A stretch of DNA of 64,000 nt from Ditylenchus dipsaci (Eukaryota; Nematoda; Chromadorea; Rhabditida; Anguinidae): assembly GCA_004194705.1 (NCBI GenBank), contig SADC01000844.1:160478-224477 (forward strand). The letters run 5' to 3'. Every line of letters begins with the position of its first letter. Position 1 is the first letter of the stretch. Both the position numbers and the translations under genes were made by a program. Shown here piece after piece: positions 46,801 to 55,082 of this stretch. The notes under the pieces were generated by a model that saw only the letters and a list, made by a program, of their open reading frames with translations, searched no databases and was not told the DNA's origin.

Positions 46801-49800
46801 TCATTCGAAAATTTCACGGATTTATATTTTCAGCCCTGTAAACGACTTCCATTGGCGAGAGGTTATTGTAGAGCGTGTTGGAAAACGAGCTACAATCAGG
46901 GTGACCAAGCCACGATCAGATGAATTTGCTGATGAACAGACCATAATTGCACCTGGCGCCAAGTCGGTGCTCAACTTCTTTGACGATTCTCGCAGATTGT
47001 TTGTGGGAGGAGTACCAGCTGGATTTAAGGTGATTTTTAGAACAAAACATTGGGCATAAACTATTTTTTTCAGATCCCCAGCTCTATTCATCAGCATTCC
47101 TTTGTTGGCGACCTGGACAAACTGCGGCTCAACGGTGAACTTATCGGCTTCTGGAATAGCGAGAAAGCAGTGCACATCTCAGGAGCTGAAATGCGCACTT
47201 TGCTGGATGAGGAGAGAAATGCAGAGAGTGGAGTGAGCTTCAATGGCAAGGGCTACATGCAATTAGGTGTGGGATCCTGGAACCCAAGAAAGAAGACTGC
47301 CATCATGCTCTCGTTCTTTACCTATTCTCCAGATGGACTACTCTTTTTTGTTGGATTTGAGGTAACTGAATTTCAAATTTCCGGCAGACAAGTTTTCATA
47401 TAACGCAACTCCGAATAAACTTTCATTTTTTCTGTCTCAGCAAAAACAACCACACATCTAGAGTCAGATTTTGCCCCGTCAAATAACTGTAGAATATTCT
47501 AGTGACATACAGTCGACGCTCTCCATAAGGGACCCCCTCCATAAGGGACAGAAAATTTGGCCCATTTGGTTAGAGTTAGTATAATTTGACCTAAACTGAC
47601 GCTCTACATAAGGGACGCTCTCTATAAGGGACAAAAAAGTCGGTCCCTTGGAGTCCCTTATGGAGAGCGTCGACTGTATACGAGAAATTCTACAGTTTAT
47701 AACTCAGGATGAGTGTTTGTTCTTGCTAAGCCGGAAAAAGCAATGTAACTGAAACTACTTACATTTGTTATTGGTCAAAAGTTAGAAAGAAGTTTGTTTG
47801 GAGTCCTTTCACATAAATATTACATTTCTAAGCGAGACCAGCTTGTGCTTGAACTGATAGATGGACGCATCAGCCTGTCATTCGACTTAGGCTCAGGACT
47901 TGCCAAACTGCTCAGCAATGAAGGCAACTACAATGACGGCAAATGGCACAATGTTCACATCAACAGAGTGGAACGACAAGCTAAACTGGAAATTGATGGC
48001 AAAGATGTGACTGAGGGTGAATCTCCTGGTTCTCTGTTTGAGATGAGTGTCTCCGACTCTTTCTATGTGGTGGACTGCCCAGAAATATTGAGACGTGAGT
48101 TTTCGTCAATTAAATAAAGAGCGAAAAGACAAATAACATGATTTTTTCAGCCGGTTCACAGTTCAGCCTTTCCGTGGCTGCATCAAAAACCTGAAACTGG
48201 ATTCGGAATACATCAATCTCAGTAAAGCCAAAGCCACCAAAGGAGTGCAGAGCTCATGTCTGAACAAGGAAGTTAGAGTGGTATCTTTAATCTCCGAGCG
48301 ATCCCATGCCCAATTCACTGGCTTGAATGTGGACAAGCAGATCGAGCTGTCTTTACGCTTCCGAACCACTCAACCTAGTGCTCATCTGGCCACTGTCATG
48401 ATCGCTGATGTAATTGGATAAATACGTTCATGTGGTAAAATTGAGCAATAATTTTGTGCTTGCAGGAAGAAGTGGTCAAAATCGACATCGAATCCGCCTT
48501 CCTAGTTGTGCGCTCCAACGGAGAGGACAGCGAGTTGATCAAGGCGGAGCTGAGCACTAGAATGGCCGGTCATTGGCACTATGTGAGTGTTGTGCGCAAC
48601 AAGAACACCCTCAAAATGCACTTGGACGATGTGTTTTCTGAGGAAGTGAAGGCTGGAGATGTAAGCGATGTCATTGTAAGTAGTTTGCCATATTTTTAAT
48701 TACCATATTAAAGAAGCTCCGAGGCATTTGTTTTTCAAGTGTTATCTAGGGAGGAGGTGTCTTACAATAAGAGAAAGAGGGGTCTTTTATTTTTCAAATT
48801 TGCTGATCCTCGAACTCATTAAAACTTTTTTCGCAAATTTTAGTTTCATAGCTAGGTGGATAAAGCAGAACACATGATAATTTTCACTACTGCAATAAAT
48901 TTGATCTTTCTAGAATTCCAACGACGTTGTGCTGATCTTCGGCCATTCGTCAAGCAGTGAAACCCCAGGCAACTTTATCGGCTGCATTGGTGACGTAATC
49001 TACAACGGAAAACTGCTCAGCTTTGCAGAGGTCTGACACATTAAAAAATTAAAAAAAAAACATTTTGTGTTTCTAGAGCACTTTTAACGAGGTCAAGTTG
49101 ACTGGTTGCACCATAGGAGGGGTACCTATCACTTCCACTACAGGCGAAGGGAAAGGACATAGCCCTGATGACCCAGAATCAGCCTTCAAAGCTGGAAATG
49201 GAGCAAGTACTGCAGCTGGCACTGGTTTGCTTCCCAGCACCTCTGTTTCTGCCTCTTCCAATGTTCGCCCGGAGGGAAGGTGAATATCATTTTTTTTAGT
49301 GATGAAGCTATTTTTTTTCTTGCAAATGATTCAGGCTGCATTCAAATTTATCTTATAACAGTCGAAGCTGGATCTAACGGCATTCCCGATATAACGGCAT
49401 CTTTTTAATCCGATTAAATCAATTTTAACCTAATTAAATAACAAATTCAATGTAAAGGGCCCTCCAGCTGGTCTCCAGGTGCTGCTATATCAATAAACGA
49501 TATATAAAAATTAAGACTCAGATTTTGATCAGTGTAAAAATCTTAAAATTTAGCTGCGCTCTGCCAGAAGTGTCTCACGGAGAACGAGAAGATTCTCACG
49601 GCATCCGCTTTGGCCTAGCTGCAGGCTCTCGTCTAGAATTTGACCGTCCACCAGACTCCTTTGATCGTAACATTGTGTTCTCTGTGCAGTTGAGAGCCAC
49701 TGCTGCCAACGGAATCATAATGTTCGTGACCAACGAAAAGCACTCCGACTACATGGCCCTCTACATGCAAGATGGCAAGATCTTCTTCTCTTTTGGATCC

Positions 49801-50978
49801 GGCACTGCACAAGTGAACATTAAATTAAAAAATGTCCAAGCTGAAAATAAAACTTTTGTGATCATCTTAGCTGACCATTCAAGGCAAGCAAAGTCTGTTG
49901 GATGACGAGTGGCACAGCGTGAGAGCGGAAAGAGAAGGCACAGTGGCTGCTCTCTTCATTGACGGCCGACCTGAGGCGGAGAACCAGACTGAAGGCACTG
50001 AACTGATAGATGCCCAGCCACCACTCTACATTGGCGGCTTACCCACCGATTTAGTGCCTTTTGCTTCAAGAATTTTGCCTGTAAGTCATGCTGAATCAGT
50101 GACAGATCAAAATCCTAACAATGAACTTTTTTTAGGGAGTCAAGTCCGAGTTCGGAGGATGTCTTCGTGACTTCAAACTCAACGACAAGAAATTCGATGA
50201 CACTGGTCGAGAGCTGGGCACTGTTTCCTGCGCTCAATATACCGAAAACGGCATATACTTTGCCAAGGATGGTGGCTATGCTATCATCAACCCGCAGTTT
50301 GTGGTCAGTTTTCAATATAAAAGTGTCCAATAACAATTGTAATAACTAATGTTGTAGGTGGGTCAATCTTTCAGCTTTGAGCTAGAGATCAAGCCAAGGA
50401 CTAAGAACGCAGTGCTGCTTTCTGTGGGCAAACTCGAGTTTTTGACTCTTCAAATCTTAAACGGCACTGTCAAGTTCTCAGTGGACAATGGTGCTGGAGT
50501 GGAGTCTGTAATTTTTGAGCCAACTGCCGACAATCTTATTTGCGATGGGCACTGGCATCAAATAAAGGTTAGAATTTTTTGGGGAAAAACTGAAAATCAA
50601 ATAAAAAAATATTATTATTTCAGCTCTATAAGAAAAAGAATTTGATAACACTAAACGTAGATGGCAAGTCTAATTTGAAGATCATGAAGAAGAAGTCGGC
50701 CACTGACGCAAGCACTAAGGACCCCCTTTATTTGGGTGGAGTGCCCAAGGACATCAAACTAAAGGGCTTAGATACTGTTGGTGAGTGCATAAATTCTTTA
50801 TTTTGGTATAAATTTAAAAAAAACAATGTTTTAAGAACCTTATATTGGCTGTGTCCGCATTCTGAGCATCGGCAAGAAGACTCGAAAACGCTCTTCTCCA
50901 CCCACTTCCACTAGCGTCGACTTATCGGAGATGACCCTGTTTGGCTCGGTGGAACGCAACTCTTGTCCTCTTAATTAA
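30538..50978 (+). CDS. LanA: Laminin alpha chain (alpha-3/5 / LanA / EPI-1 type)
   Basis: Laminin alpha is the long arm of the secreted laminin trimer in basement membranes. It joins beta and gamma chains through a coiled coil and binds cell receptors through its C-terminal G domains. About 51 exons encode, in order: signal peptide, LN domain, about 11 LE (laminin EGF-like) repeats, an L4b-like region, four LE repeats, an L4a (laminin B) domain, further LE repeats, coiled coil I/II, LG1-3, a Ser/Thr/Gly-rich linker and LG4-5. The L4b region between LE blocks marks the alpha-3/5 class. The stop is TAA at 50976-50978 after a Cys near the C-terminus. Several exons need a one-base correction, mostly a base missing from a homopolymer (e.g. 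31009, 31081, 36306, 38017, 41919, 48069). With nearly all domains conserved, I take these for consensus errors. Confidence 0.93.
33364..33699. mobile_element. TACCGTA-type MITE in laminin intron, word GGGTCTATTA
   Basis: Starts taccgtaaaacctctattaa and ends ttaatagaggttttacggta. Both ends carry repeated ggggtctattattagagg; the first copy forms the palindrome tagacccgggtcta. 336 bp. Confidence 0.7.
34655..35765. mobile_element. TACCGTA-type element in laminin intron, word GGGGCTTATATT
   Basis: Starts taccgtatttcatctaatag and ends ctattagaggaaatacggta, 1.1 kb. Both ends carry repeated gggcttctatt / ggggcttgtattagagg words. The interior is non-coding and AT-rich. Confidence 0.7.
36603..39511 (+). 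other. Laminin exons 16-23: L4b-like region
   Basis: Exons are about 36603-36846, 36904-37034, 37967-38175, 38238-38470, 38519-38885, 38936-39044, 39094-39360 and 39417-39511. Key stretches are [47 protein letters not shown] sequence in exon 19, and [18 protein letters not shown]. This two-part beta-rich region between LE blocks occurs in alpha-3/5-type chains (LanA, EPI-1, LAMA5). Slips at about 38017 (GTGAACG, one G short) and at the exon 21/22 junction. Intron 37035-37966 holds nested foldbacks. Confidence 0.8.
37130..37865. mobile_element. Nested foldbacks in laminin intron
   Basis: Outer arms about 37150-37330 (gagaaattctacagttat..., gactttgggggtacaacggt) are mirrored at about 37770-37865. 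Inside, 37430-37695 is a second inverted pair, ctaccagaaattaacacaat / attgtgttaatttctggtag, with repeated acaaattgattat words. Parts of the outer family recur at 35785-35870, 42960-43190, 47395-47740 and 61810-61950. Confidence 0.6.
39757..39955. mobile_element. Inverted-repeat element in laminin intron, ends CGCTACTAGAATACCCCC
   Basis: cgacgctactagaatacccc is answered by ggggtagtttatattacagta. Family of the elements at 13810 and 17397. The ccctgaacctaatgcctagg / ctaagcctaattctt centre is itself repetitive. Confidence 0.4.
40419..40754. mobile_element. pogo-like element in laminin intron
   Basis: Starts tacagtcgaactatgtaaca and ends tgttacatagatgtttgactgta-like sequence (gttacatagatgtttgactg). 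Contains ggaccgtagatggcaacgaa, a block also present near 8610 and 60735, which defines a subfamily. Confidence 0.65.
41440..41720. repeat. tRNA-derived palindromic SINE-like repeat (laminin intron)
   Basis: On the - strand, ggcacagtgagtaagc (A-box-like) and gcaggttcgactccgc (B box) lie 35-40 bp apart near the right end. Near the left end, + strand gcgcaggttcgacctg repeats a B box, and ttattttagcctgtt is mirrored by aagcctaaaataa. Both ends thus look tRNA-derived and face opposite ways. Related copies: 51530-51785 and 61967-62200. Confidence 0.5.
42024..43757 (+). other. Laminin exons 28-31: last LE block
   Basis: Exons are about 42024-42636, 43226-43326, 43384-43564 and 43614-43757. [20 protein letters not shown] resumes the LE repeat split by L4a, followed by several repeats up to [15 protein letters not shown]. 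Exon 28 (613 bp) is one of the longest in the gene. Frame is continuous in this block. Confidence 0.9.
42960..43190. repeat. Foldback-family repeat in laminin intron
   Basis: gtgagtcaggatgacc, cgtataatatacgagacatt and gggacaaaaacgcgcctatc match parts of the 37130-37865 family. Confidence 0.45.
43817..46396 (+). other. Laminin exons 32-36: coiled coil domains I/II
   Basis: Exons are about 43817-43968, 44240-45030, 45572-45778, 45829-46026 and 46070-46396. They start at CDECVFALN, where inter-chain disulphides normally form, and give about 550 residues rich in Leu, Glu, Lys, Gln and Asn with heptad spacing, e.g. [16 protein letters not shown]. This part assembles with the beta and gamma chains. 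One slip at about 44875 lets the frame continue to the donor at 45030. Codon choice is uniform with the rest of the gene. Confidence 0.85.
45031..45571. other. Laminin intron, AT-rich
   Basis: 541-bp intron between coiled-coil exons. Contains repeated tgacccagattcactt / tgtcccagattcac words (about 45220-45275), otherwise nothing recognised. Confidence 0.4.
46470..49110 (+). other. Laminin exons 37-45: LG1-LG3 domains
   Basis: Exons are about 46470-46590, 46653-46783, 46834-47029, 47074-47361, 47833-48094, 48151-48409, 48465-48675, 48914-49030 and 49077-49279 (the last runs on into the linker). LG1 starts at [13 protein letters not shown] with [10 protein letters not shown]2 has [20 protein letters not shown] and [15 protein letters not shown]3 has [20 protein letters not shown] and [17 protein letters not shown] domains bind integrins and other receptors. 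Slips at 48069 (GTGGTGG, one G short) and near 48170 (one base extra) flank the LG2 end. Confidence 0.88.
47508..47678. mobile_element. pogo-like MITE, word CATAAGGGAC, in laminin intron
   Basis: Ends tacagtcgacgctctccata and its exact inverse. Inner words cctccataagggac and ctctataagggac. It splits a foldback-family repeat (gtagaatattctag ... cgagaaattctacag). Confidence 0.78.
49110..49279 (+). other. Laminin LG3-LG4 linker
   Basis: About 55 residues rich in Ser, Thr, Gly and Ala follow the Cys of TGCTIGGVP. In many alpha chains this linker is a site of proteolytic processing (family knowledge). No dibasic furin-type site is visible here. Confidence 0.7.
49357..49460. repeat. pogo-like fragment in laminin intron
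   Basis: taacagtcgaagctggatct followed by ggcattcccgatataacggc. No right end seen. Confidence 0.4.
49554..50978 (+). other. Laminin exons 46-51: LG4-LG5 and stop
   Basis: Exons are about 49554-49812, 49871-50080, 50136-50303, 50358-50567, 50624-50780 and 50836-50978. LG4 has [54 protein letters not shown] and [13 protein letters not shown]5 has [20 protein letters not shown] and [19 protein letters not shown]. The basic KKTRKRS near the end could help heparin binding (inference). No slips seen; the last three introns are 50-60 bp. Confidence 0.9.
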
Positions 50979-51015
50979 AATTTATAATTGCTTTATCTCA
51001 GTGAATCTTTGTTGA

Positions 51016-51021
51016 AATAAA
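51016..51021 (+). terminator. Poly(A) signal of laminin
   Basis: AATAAA lies 38 bp after the TAA stop, in gttgaaataaatttg. Confidence 0.6.
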
Positions 51022-51060
51022 TTTGTTGTAAGTATAGAGTGGCCCATCATACAAACAAAT

Positions 51061-51219
51061 TACCGTATAACCTCTACCAATCCATAAGGGATTAATTTTC
51101 AACCCCTGAAAAATTTCAAAATTGTAATTTAAAAACAACCCTAACTTTGAAATCTTAGTCAAAAAATCGATAGGTGGGGGATTTTTAGATGGTTGCGGAT
51201 TAGAAGAGGTTATGCGGTA
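51061..51219. mobile_element. TACCGTA-type MITE 3' of laminin
   Basis: Starts taccgtataacctctaccaa and ends ttagaagaggttatgcggta, 159 bp, the shortest complete copy in the window. Confidence 0.6.
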
Positions 51220-51256
51220 TAGGAGAACAAGCAGCTTTCATGACTAGAAATTGCGG

Positions 51257-51500
51257 ACATATACTAGAAGCGGGTGCGCTTTTTGCCTGGGTCCCCCTGT
51301 TGTTTTTTTCTTCATTTTTGCTTTGGTCTCCCTGCTATTTTTACCAAATTTTTATTTTAAATTTTCACGTTCAACAACAAATAAATAAATAAATTATATA
51401 GTTGAAAGTGATATTACAAACAACAGGGGGAACCAAGGCAAAAAGTCGCACAAAAACAACAGGGGGGGCAAGGCAAAAAACGCACCCGCTTCTAGTATAG
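51257..51500. mobile_element. Inverted-repeat element, ends TACTAGAAGCGGGTGCG
   Basis: tactagaagcgggtgcgctt is mirrored by cgcacccgcttctagta. Inner words cccctgttgttttt and caacagggggaacc are also mirrored. Confidence 0.65.
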
Positions 51501-51529
51501 GACCGAAATTTCTTCGATTCATGTCGCAG

Positions 51530-51785
51530 TGAATAAGTGTTAGTGGCTGTTGGTTCTAAATAGTGCGCAAGCTCTACTCCGCTTGGATACGCTCTAGTTA
51601 TTTTGGCTTGTTCGATCATTTTCTGGCAATATTTTAGGTTGCTGATTTTGAAACTGGTGTCAAAAAGTCAAATCCTCTCGGAAGTTGGTCAAACAAGCTG
51701 AAATAATAGCGTGCGACCAGGTGGAATCAAATGTGCGTACTATTTTTGGATAATAAACGCTAACGCTTATCTATGTTTTGTTTCT
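51530..51785. repeat. tRNA-derived palindromic SINE-like repeat, copy 2
   Basis: agtgcgcaagctctactcc at the left and gcgtgcgaccaggtggaatc at the right correspond to the two ends of 41440-41720. The middle (ttggtcaaacaagctgaaat) is also shared. B boxes are decayed. Confidence 0.4.
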
Positions 51786-52051
51786 AATCACACAAGAAGC
51801 ATCCTGATTTTGAATTTGCATTTTTGAGCTTTTAGTAAATCCGGATAACTGCATAAAAGAATTCAGCTCGCAAAAAAAATATGCAAAACGGTAGCTCGGA
51901 CTGTAACACGAAACCATGTTTTTAGTGCTTTGCTAGATTGCTTTTGGTAATTTTTAGGGGGTTTTCAGTCCATTCAAACACATTTTTTCCTATGCAACAG
52001 TTTATTCAAAGACAATAAGGCTGACAATTTAAAATAGAACATGTTTAGAAC

Positions 52052-54409
52052 GGCATTAGGTGAATTCATATACACCGGATTCATATACACCGAATTCATA
52101 TACACCGAATTCATATACAAACGAATTCATATACATCGAATTCATATACATTTTGGCATTCTGTTTGCGACACTGCTAAGGACACTTTGACTCTAAAAGG
52201 GGCTTTAGCTGTCAGATTACACCTTGTAGGGCGTACTGGAAATTAACCTTACTTTCAATTTGCGAGAAAAATTATTGGTGATTACAGCATAAACTCTTAA
52301 ACAAAAACGCGGAAGAATTCTTACTGGCTTTAGTTTCCACCTCCGATAAAAATATAATAACGCTCTAGGCCACGTGAAGGCACCCATAATTTAGAGCGAC
52401 CCAAGGGCCAAGGTCAAACCTTGATTTTGTTTCTAAGGTGGCGCCACTGTACGCTATGAGCCTACCTTAATATTTAACTTTTAAATTGGTTCACTTATAC
52501 TCTACGCATGTACTATAAATTTTACATGGCGTAATTTTCCAAATTCTTTATCATAGATGGCGCCTCTGTACTGACAATAACAATTAAATAAAATGAGTAA
52601 CGTAAATTTAGCAAAGGGAATATTATGCAGATAACAATTTTCCTGCTACTATTTCTTTAGCCATTCTTGTGCGGAAAGCGTCCACTTCTTCAGCCTCAAA
52701 ATCCATCAAACCCACGCGAGATGCTCGTTCAGCATACACACACACGTGAAAACACCGCAGTCATCGCTGTTCTGCTGTCGAGTAAGCTTCTTAAAATTTG
52801 GTTTTATTAAAACTAAAAAGCAAGCTTTGAAAATTTACTCTCATGCAAAAACCCGACCAGGTCAACTCTTCCAAACCTGAGATACCACTTCGCTCAGCAA
52901 ATCTCTTAAGGAAGCCCCTAAAAATTTGTTTAATCTAAAATACTTCTAGCTTCTCACTTTAGCAAATCAATGTGTTTTTTTCATCGCCATGCAACGAATC
53001 ATAGTATAGAAGCCTTTGTTTGACCATATGAACAACCTATATATTTTTCTATCAATACAGAATGTGAAACTTCATAAATAATCTTACCACTAGAGACCAA
53101 TGACTAGAAGCATGTATCGGCACCAGAAGAATATCGAAGAAGAATAAAGGCACTGTTTTCCAAACACTTTGCTCAAGAATAGCTATTGATCCCTTTTCTA
53201 CAAAATGTGTGTAAAATAGCGTATCGAAAGCATATGCCTGAAAAATACATAACATAGGAAGACCACAAAAAAAAATTACTCTTGGCAGCTCCGAATTCTC
53301 ATTGCTACGCTCCATGATAAGTTTCAAATAGAAGTTAATGATCTTATCATTAAGCCACTCTTTTGGTTTGAGTCGATTGATATCTCGCTCTTCTATATTC
53401 ATTTGAATTCATTTGCATAAATCTTATCCAAAGAAGCATCCGCTATTTCAGAATTTGTATCTAAAAAGCAAGCAATACAGGCAACGGTTGGTCGAGAATA
53501 TCAGTATTCGTTCGTCATTGTTCCACCCATCGTATTTGAGGAATTCTTCGCCATCAAGAAGCTTGTATTCATTAGGCACCTAAAATATTACACTCAAACA
53601 CAGATTGGCGAAGGAAACTTACTAGTAACTCATGCAGATTCTTCGGATTGGCTGGCTCAAGATTTTCTTTGTTCCGAATGCTGCGAATATTTCTGGCTAA
53701 GAGTGAACGACGCACTAGAGGTTCGGCTTCTTCTGACACACCTGCGATGCAGTCGGCAACGATTGAACGAGGCGCTTCCTTACTCAAGACTGCTTTGTTC
53801 TGAACAACACCTTGCAAACGCTTCAGCTCCACACGGGCACTATCACCCAAATGGTTGTGCTCGGTCGTGACGGACAGCTTTCCATTAAAAGTTACGGCTC
53901 TCCCTGTAACAAAAAGCTCTTTTAAGCTTGCAGTATGAGTGAAACCTGTACTACCTGGACATTTTGATCCAATATCTCCATCGGCTCCAGCTTGGCAAAA
54001 GATACATGTCCAGTATATTCGGTCCCCTCTATAATTGTTCTTCCAGTAAAGGCAACCATAGATATCTTGAACCATTTCCTTGTTTTTTCAGAAAGCAGCA
54101 CTTCATAATTTGTTTTTTTTTCTCTCAATCACTTGCATTCTTTCATCTATTGTTATGACTTAAACTAATCAAATAAGATCTGAGCTCAAACATTACATGA
54201 AAATCAAAGCTTTTCGAAATATAAAAAACCTTCCGCCCCTCCATTAAATGTAACAGTTGGAAACTTGGTTTAGGATCTCTTTCAAAACTTTAGGAACAGA
54301 ATGCCAAAATGTATATGAATTCGATGTATATGAATTCGATGTATATGAATTCGTTTGTATATGAATTCGGTGTATATGAATTCGGTGTATATGAATTCAC
54401 CGTCGCCCG
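52052..54409 (-). mobile_element. TIR element with GAATTCATATACACC word arrays, encoding FLYWCH and Ulp1 domains
   Basis: Arrays of about five gaattcatatacaccg words (18-bp period) form the left end (52059-52160) and, inverted, the right end (54300-54402). Both are followed on the inner side by the matching cattttggcattctgtt / aacagaatgccaaaatg. A 7-bp ttagaac repeat flanks the element (52045-52051, 54410-54416). Zinc finger, array-type TIR and gene content suggest the MULE superfamily. The catalytic transposase domain is missing, so it is probably non-autonomous. Confidence 0.72.
52680..54128 (-). CDS. FLYWCH finger + MULE N-terminal piece + Ulp1-type cysteine protease
   Basis: Pieces on the - strand: FLYWCH region (54128-53640) with YGCLYWKNNY, WTCIFC and a final HNH; a MULE-like N-terminal piece (about 53580-53465) with FLKYDGWNNDERILIFSTNR; then a C48/Ulp1 peptidase with LKPKEWLNDKIINFYL (about 53365), catalytic His in HASSHW (53100-53102), Asp in YYDSL (52999-53001), and Gln/Cys in QQNSDDCGVF (Cys 52757-52759). 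Ulp1 enzymes remove SUMO or related tags, and some plant MULEs also carry one (family knowledge). The exon joins are partly uncertain and at least two frame slips occur (near 54080 and 52725). The triad is intact although the DDE core is gone. It may be a joint product or two genes. Confidence 0.65.
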
Positions 54410-54579
54410 TTAGAACTATTCTTTGAACTTGGTCAGCATTCATATTTTATTATCTTTGAGGGATCACTTCTCAGACAAATATGTCCGATCCATATCCAAG
54501 CTCGTAGATCTGATTCCAGTTTTTGTAAACATCTACGAAGTATTGGTTATCGGGAGCCACAGTCTCACCCACTTCCATG

Positions 54580-54757
54580 TACAGTCGAGTCTCGATTTAA
54601 CGTACCCCCAATTTAACGTACCCTTCGATTTAACGTACCCCTAGGGCCGGTCCCTCCAATAATAAACTCCGTCAAATTACCCCCGATATAACGTACCCTC
54701 GATTTAACGTACCCCTAGGGCCGTCCCAGGGGTACGTTAGATCGAGACTCGACTGTA
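54580..54757. mobile_element. pogo-like MITE inside esterase coding exon, word TTTAACGTACCCC
   Basis: Ends tacagtcgagtctcgattta / gatcgagactcgactgta at a TA. Removing it restores a continuous frame from KKIDY to MEVGETVAPDNQYF. With it, the esterase frame reads four residues into the element and stops. Confidence 0.85.
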
Positions 54758-55082
54758 GTCAATCTTTTTGGCGTTTCTGATAAGTGGCCAGGAAAGCTGA
54801 CTAGTTGAAGGACTTCCAGTTTTCACAAAGGCCCCTATTGCACTAACCAGCTTTTGAGTAAAATTATCCTCCACAGCATTGGTGCCGTTTTCGTTGTCGA
54901 AGGGGAAGTAAGGCTCACCATCAGTCAAATACTGAAACTCATAACCGTGTGGAGCATACTTGATTGGAAGTCCAGTAAATTGAAGGTGTTCAGGGTGGAC
55001 GTAGTCAAACAGGTACATGGATAGGTTTTTGTAGCCCCACTTTAATTTATCTTTGATCTCCACTATGATACCGGCTTGGAAG

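Noticed and set aside
52059..52160. Regular 18-bp repeats with a CRISPR-like look (also 26094-26210)
   Set aside because: They have matching inverted arrays at the other end of the element, no unique spacers, and lie in a eukaryotic genome; they are transposon TIRs.
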